Positions 5,171 through 8,667 of a stretch of 8,667 bases of DNA are shown one piece after another (the stretch's first letter is position 1; the number at the start of each line of letters is the position of its first letter). A program made the translations under genes and the position numbers. The notes beneath the pieces were generated by a model. It was not told where the DNA came from. It saw only the letters and a list, made by a program, of their open reading frames with translations, and ran no database searches. Source of the DNA: Bacteroidia bacterium (GTDB lineage Bacteria > Bacteroidota > Bacteroidia > Flavobacteriales > Flavobacteriaceae); NCBI GenBank assembly GCA_030425715.1, contig JAUIAA010000076.1, forward strand, positions 1 through 8,667. Direction: 5' to 3'.

Positions 5171-7079
5171 TATTAAGCCTCTTTACTTTACCCTTAGCAT
5201 TGTCAAGCTTTTCAAATTCTGAGTTGTTAGAAATATACTCTGGAACAATGCTTTTTAAACTCCTAACAATAGTGTTAGCATCCACATGATTAGACTGTAT
5301 TAAATGGTCAATTTTTGCCTTCGTTTCTGCTACCTTGATATTTTCAGTCTTTGCAATCATTATTTTTTTATGATATGTAGGTATAGTATTCTCTTCATTG
5401 GTTAATAGCTCTTCATACAGTTTCTCTCCAGGTCTTAACCCTGTAATTTCAATATCCATATCCTTTGGGTACTGCAAACCACTCAAGTGAATCATTTTTT
5501 TAGCCAAATCAAATATTTTTACAGATTCCCCCATATCAAACACAAAAATCTCACCACCATTACCCATTACACCAGCCTCTAATACCAATTGGCAAGCCTC
5601 TGGTATGGTCATAAAATACCTGGTAATATCTTGATGCGTAACGGTAAGTGGGCCACCGTTTTCAATTTGCTTTTTAAACAAAGGAATTACCGAACCGTTA
5701 GACCCCAAAACATTACCAAATCTTGTAGTCACAAATTTTGTTTTTCCTTCTACATTTAAACAATTGGCATAAATTTCTGCAACTCGTTTTGTTGCTCCCA
5801 TTACATTGGTTGGGTTTACTGCCTTATCTGTAGAGACCATAATAAATTTTTTGACTTTGTTTTCCAATGCCAAATTCATTAATAAGCTTGCTCCATAAAC
5901 ATTTACCCTAACTGCTTCATATGGGTTATCCTCCATCAAAGGAACATGTTTATAAGCTGCAGCGTGAAAAATAAAATCAATTTCGTATTTATCAAATATA
6001 TCACGAAGTCTTTGTTTATTTCTAATATCTGCCAATTCAATTTCAAAGTTTAAAACACCTTTTCTTTTAAACTCTTGTTGAATATCGTACAAGGCAGACT
6101 CCGCTTGATCCAATAGAATTAATTTTTTATATTGGTATTTACTAATTTGATGTACAATTTCACTTCCAATAGATCCGGCTGCTCCTGTTACCAAAACAAT
6201 TTTATTTTCTAACTCCTTTTTTAATACAGGGTTTTCAATTTGTATTGGAGTTCTATCCAGTAAATCTTCAATTTGAACTTCGTTAATTTGCCCTACATTC
6301 AATTCTCCATCTATCCATTTTTCAACTGGTGGTACAAGTTTTACCTTGATGGGTAAGGTCATCAAATCGTCAATCTTATGAAATAAGTCAATAGGTTTGA
6401 TGTTTTGTATGGAAACAATAATTTCAGAAATATTATTTTTCTTTAAAAATTGTTCATCTATTTTTTTAGCGTCGTAAATTTTTACACGATTGAACTGCTT
6501 TCCTATTTTGTGCTCACTATCTTCTATAAATCCAACTACATTAACCTTAAAGCTGGTGTTGTTGGTTAAAGTTGTATAGGTAAGTAATCCAGCATCTCCA
6601 GCACCGTAAATTAGTATATTTTTAGGTGCCTTATAACTTCCTAAAACCCTTTCAAATAAACTTTTAAAAATAAACCTGCTGGCAATTAAAACTACAATAT
6701 TTAACAAATAATGTATACTGATAATCGATAGAGGAATTTCTAATATACTAAATGCTTTGTAATTTCTTAAAAATAAAGTGATGACAAATAATATTCCCGC
6801 AATAAGTGTAGATCCCCAAAAAACTTGAATCGCATCTTTAATTCCGGTATGTCGTACAATTCCTTTATAGGAGCCAATAATTAAAAAACTTAAAAGCGAA
6901 ACCAAAGCAACAAAGGGTATTTGCTCTAAAAACGGATTGTCTTGAAAGTTCAAACTAAAATTGAATCTAATTAAATAAGCTACAAAAAACAATTGCAAGC
7001 TTAAAGAAATATCAATCATTAATATTACCCACCTTGAAGTGTACGTAGACGAATTTTTATTAAATAAAAATGGAATCAT
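5163..7079 (-). CDS. Membrane-bound nucleoside-diphosphate-sugar 4,6-dehydratase (CapD/WbpM/PglF type)
   Basis: This 638-residue enzyme belongs to the long, membrane-anchored branch of the extended SDR family. The branch typically converts UDP-GlcNAc to the 4-keto-6-deoxy sugar, an early step toward bacillosamine, QuiNAc or FucNAc in surface glycans. Four membrane segments lie at about 17-37, 53-71, 87-104 and 115-134. A first Rossmann domain carries YGAGDAG (158-164), and the catalytic SDR domain begins LVTGAAGSIGSE (296-307). The active-site stretch is STDKAVNPTNVMGATKR (416-432). Met427 replaces the usual Tyr of YxxxK while Lys431 is kept, as known for WbpM and PglF, where a Thr-Asp-Lys set (here 417-419) does catalysis. 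GLRPGEKLYEELL (547-559) is the late family motif. Length is normal. The gene stands alone, with its own promoter candidates, downstream of the yidC terminator. Its substrate cannot be fixed from sequence; UDP-GlcNAc is likeliest. Confidence 0.93.
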   Translation of the reverse strand: MIPFLFNKNSSTYTSRWVILMIDISLSLQLFFVAYLIRFNFSLNFQDNPFLEQIPFVALVSLLSFLIIGSYKGIVRHTGIKDAIQVFWGSTLIAGILFVITLFLRNYKAFSILEIPLSIISIHYLLNIVVLIASRFIFKSLFERVLGSYKAPKNILIYGAGDAGLLTYTTLTNNTSFKVNVVGFIEDSEHKIGKQFNRVKIYDAKKIDEQFLKKNNISEIIVSIQNIKPIDLFHKIDDLMTLPIKVKLVPPVEKWIDGELNVGQINEVQIEDLLDRTPIQIENPVLKKELENKIVLVTGAAGSIGSEIVHQISKYQYKKLILLDQAESALYDIQQEFKRKGVLNFEIELADIRNKQRLRDIFDKYEIDFIFHAAAYKHVPLMEDNPYEAVRVNVYGASLLMNLALENKVKKFIMVSTDKAVNPTNVMGATKRVAEIYANCLNVEGKTKFVTTRFGNVLGSNGSVIPLFKKQIENGGPLTVTHQDITRYFMTIPEACQLVLEAGVMGNGGEIFVFDMGESVKIFDLAKKMIHLSGLQYPKDMDIEITGLRPGEKLYEELLTNEENTIPTYHKKIMIAKTENIKVAETKAKIDHLIQSNHVDANTIVRSLKSIVPEYISNNSEFEKLDNAKGKVKRLNIS

Positions 7080-7098
7080 TAGCTGTATGTTGTTGCGG

Positions 7099-7106
7099 CA
7101 AATTTA
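7099..7106 (-). promoter_or_regulatory. Candidate -7 promoter box (TAAATTTG) proximal to the dehydratase gene
   Basis: On the minus strand TAAATTTG matches TAnnTTTG and ends 19 nt before the dehydratase ATG. This is nearly the same geometry as the PorV-like promoter candidate. A promoter is expected here because the terminator at 7191-7221 should stop readthrough from yidC. The -33 region is weak. Confidence 0.45.
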
Positions 7107-7169
7107 CCAAACAATTTTAATTTAACATTTATTTAGGGTTATTATTTCAATTACCTAACGCTAAAAAGA

Positions 7170-7177
7170 CAAATTTA
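7170..7177 (-). promoter_or_regulatory. Second, distal candidate -7 box (TAAATTTG)
   Basis: An identical TAAATTTG lies 71 bp upstream of the proximal copy on the same strand. If used, it would give a leader of about 85-90 nt. It sits just after a perfect 10-bp palindrome, TGCTTAAGCA (7180-7189). In such AT-rich DNA the second match could be chance. Confidence 0.3.
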
Positions 7178-7190
7178 TGTGCTTAAGCAT

Positions 7191-7221
7191 AAAAAAACCG
7201 AAGCTTTTGGCTTCGGTTTTT
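7191..7221 (-). terminator. Intrinsic terminator of yidC
   Basis: A perfect 7-bp GC-rich stem, CCGAAGC / GCTTCGG (7198-7204 with 7210-7216), encloses a 5-nt loop. It is flanked by A7 on the left and T5 on the right. On the minus strand this gives a stable hairpin followed by seven U residues, 16 nt after the yidC stop. The flanking A/T runs make it formally bidirectional, but no plus-strand gene reads into it. Confidence 0.9.
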
Positions 7222-7236
7222 CAATGCTATAACATA

Positions 7237-8667
7237 TTATTTCTTTCGCTTTTTCTGTATTTCTTGCTGCTCCTGTGCCTGCTTCATCGCATCATCTAAA
7301 CGTTGTCTAAACGCACTTTTCTTTTTCTCAGGTTTCTTTTTGTTTTCTTGAATTTGTGCATGAATTTTATCTTCATCAATAATATAATGCTTGATAACCA
7401 GCATAATAACTATGGTTAATAGGTTAGAAACAAAATAATACAAACTCAAACTACTAGAATAGCTATTAAAAAACACCAACATCATAATTGGAGAAAACCA
7501 CATCATCATTTTCATCATTTTTTGCATATCTGGCATACCTTCTTGCGCTGGTTGCTGCATATTCATTTGCTGGCTTTGTGTCATTCGCATATAGAAAAAG
7601 ATAGCAACCGATGCTAGAATAGGAAATAAACTTACATGGTCTCCATAAAATGGAATTTTAAACGGTAATTTTAATACTTCGTCATAGGCTGATAAATCGT
7701 CTGCCCATAAAAATCCTTTTTGTCTGATATCAATGTTTGCAGGGAAAAACCTAAACAATGCAAAGAAAACAGGCATTTGAATTAAAGCGGGAATACATCC
7801 AGAAAGTGGACTTACACCTGCTTTTCGCTGCAATGCCATGGTTTCTTGTTGACGCTTCATTGCGTTTTCTTTTCCTTTTAATCTTTCGTTTATCTCTTGC
7901 ATTTCTGGTCGTAATACCTTCATTTTTGCACTAGATAAATAAGATTTATAAACTACTGGCGACATGATAATTCTCACCACTATTGTCATCAATATAATTA
8001 CAATTCCAAAATTGCCAATAAAAGAGCTTAAAAAACCAAATACAGGTATAAATACATATTTATTAATCCATCTAAAAATACCCCAACCCAAACTTACAAT
8101 TCTATCTAATTGCTCACCTTTGTAACTACTTAAAATTTCGTAATCTACTGGGCCATAATACATATTCATACTATAATCAATATTGCCATTTTTTGCTACT
8201 AGCGGAATATTTGCATGGTATTGCTTGGTATAAATGGTATCTTTATCTTCATCTTGAATTAAGTTTTTTGATACCAAAGTTGCTTTTTCAAAAGGCGTAT
8301 CCGTTAATAAAATAGAAGTAAAAAATTGCTGTTTAAATGCAACCCATTCTAAATTTTCTGTAAAGTCTTCGTCTTCATCACTCATGGCACTCATATACTC
8401 AAACTGACCATCGTCATGCACATATCTTAAATCGGTATACTGATTTTCGTATTTTGGACTTTTTTCGGTTCTAAAACTGGTCAATTCCCAATCCAAATTA
8501 ATGTCTTGCGATGTATTAATTGCCTGATCCATTCCCTGACTTCTGATAGCAAAATCCATCATATAATCGTCAGGTTTTAATTCATACCGGTATTCCAAAT
8601 ACTTATCTGCTGCAACCTTTAACTTCATAGAAAGTACTTGATTGTTACCGTTTTTGGTTAAAGTAGG
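7237..8667 (-). CDS. yidC: Membrane protein insertase YidC, 5' end beyond the window
   Basis: YidC/Oxa1 inserts and folds inner membrane proteins, alone or with the Sec translocon. The 476 visible residues lack the N-terminus. The frame is open to the right edge, and the ATG at 8628 is an internal Met, because the 13 codons before it continue the periplasmic domain. Residues 1 to about 190 are the rest of that domain (YLEYRYELKPDDYMMDFAIR and following). The 60KD_IMP domain follows with membrane segments at about 204-236, 291-308, 345-361 and 388-402, and a last one at about 408-425. The conserved Arg of VVRIIMSP is at 232, and GCIPALIQMPVFFALFRFFP is at 290-309. A Met-rich stretch precedes the fourth segment and a strongly basic tail ends the protein; basic tails are thought to help ribosome contact. 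Flavobacterial YidC is about 620-640 residues, so roughly 150 are missing. A strong terminator follows. Confidence 0.96.
   Translation of the reverse strand, partial: PTLTKNGNNQVLSMKLKVAADKYLEYRYELKPDDYMMDFAIRSQGMDQAINTSQDINLDWELTSFRTEKSPKYENQYTDLRYVHDDGQFEYMSAMSDEDEDFTENLEWVAFKQQFFTSILLTDTPFEKATLVSKNLIQDEDKDTIYTKQYHANIPLVAKNGNIDYSMNMYYGPVDYEILSSYKGEQLDRIVSLGWGIFRWINKYVFIPVFGFLSSFIGNFGIVIILMTIVVRIIMSPVVYKSYLSSAKMKVLRPEMQEINERLKGKENAMKRQQETMALQRKAGVSPLSGCIPALIQMPVFFALFRFFPANIDIRQKGFLWADDLSAYDEVLKLPFKIPFYGDHVSLFPILASVAIFFYMRMTQSQQMNMQQPAQEGMPDMQKMMKMMMWFSPIMMLVFFNSYSSSLSLYYFVSNLLTIVIMLVIKHYIIDEDKIHAQIQENKKKPEKKKSAFRQRLDDAMKQAQEQQEIQKKRKK

Noticed and set aside
5735..5835. Loss of the catalytic Tyr in the dehydratase as a defect
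   Set aside because: The Met in place of Tyr in the YxxxK motif is normal for the WbpM/PglF branch, so the enzyme is not inferred to be inactive.
7550..7630. Met- and Gln-rich stretch of YidC as an unusual insertion
   Set aside because: Met-rich segments before the fourth membrane helix are common in flavobacterial YidC, so it is not remarkable.
8626..8628. ATG as the true start of yidC
   Set aside because: The frame stays open to the window edge and the codons before it continue the periplasmic domain, so this Met is internal.

Overview
This is an AT-rich window from a member of the Flavobacteriia (Bacteroidota). The case rests on three things. The proteins are of flavobacterial type: a long YidC with a large periplasmic domain, a PorV/PorQ-family outer membrane protein, and a DUF4105 (Lnb-type) membrane protein. 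Promoter-like sites fit the Bacteroidota -7 box TAnnTTTG. Shine-Dalgarno sequences are absent.

Layout. Bases 1 to about 280 are a patchwork of gene ends that do not belong together. They are an unidentified plus-strand coding end (3-122), the first codons of a family 2 glycosyltransferase on the minus strand (from 160 leftward), the last codons of a sugar-nucleotidyltransferase-like gene on the minus strand (stop at 170-172), and then, abruptly, the C-terminal half of a plus-strand DsrE-family gene. This is either the scar of a rearranged polysaccharide locus or an assembly chimera at a contig end. From about 280 onward the sequence is orderly.

Bases 279-2831 hold a tight plus-strand operon: DsrE-like (5' truncated), rmuC, and a YheT-type alpha/beta hydrolase, with exactly 3 nt between each pair. 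After a 56-nt gap with a promoter candidate comes a second plus-strand pair (2888-5170): a PorV/PorQ-family barrel protein and a DUF4105 Cys-His enzyme-like protein with five membrane segments. The DUF4105 gene overlaps tail-to-tail by 8 bp with a minus-strand gene for a membrane-bound UDP-sugar 4,6-dehydratase of the CapD/WbpM/PglF type (5163-7079). Its 157-nt upstream region holds its promoter candidates and a strong intrinsic terminator. That terminator closes the minus-strand yidC gene, which runs off the right edge of the window.

How the genes fit together. Most of the intact genes serve the cell envelope: YidC inserts inner membrane proteins, the dehydratase starts a deoxy/amino-sugar pathway for surface glycans, the PorV-like protein sits in the outer membrane, and the DUF4105 protein probably works on lipoproteins or lipids at the periplasmic face. 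RmuC and the hydrolase are housekeeping genes of less clear role. I see no CRISPR array, tRNA, rRNA, insertion sequence or phage gene. Apart from the left-end mosaic, the region looks like ordinary chromosome. The two points most worth testing are the left-end junctions and the pairing of the PorV-like and DUF4105 genes.
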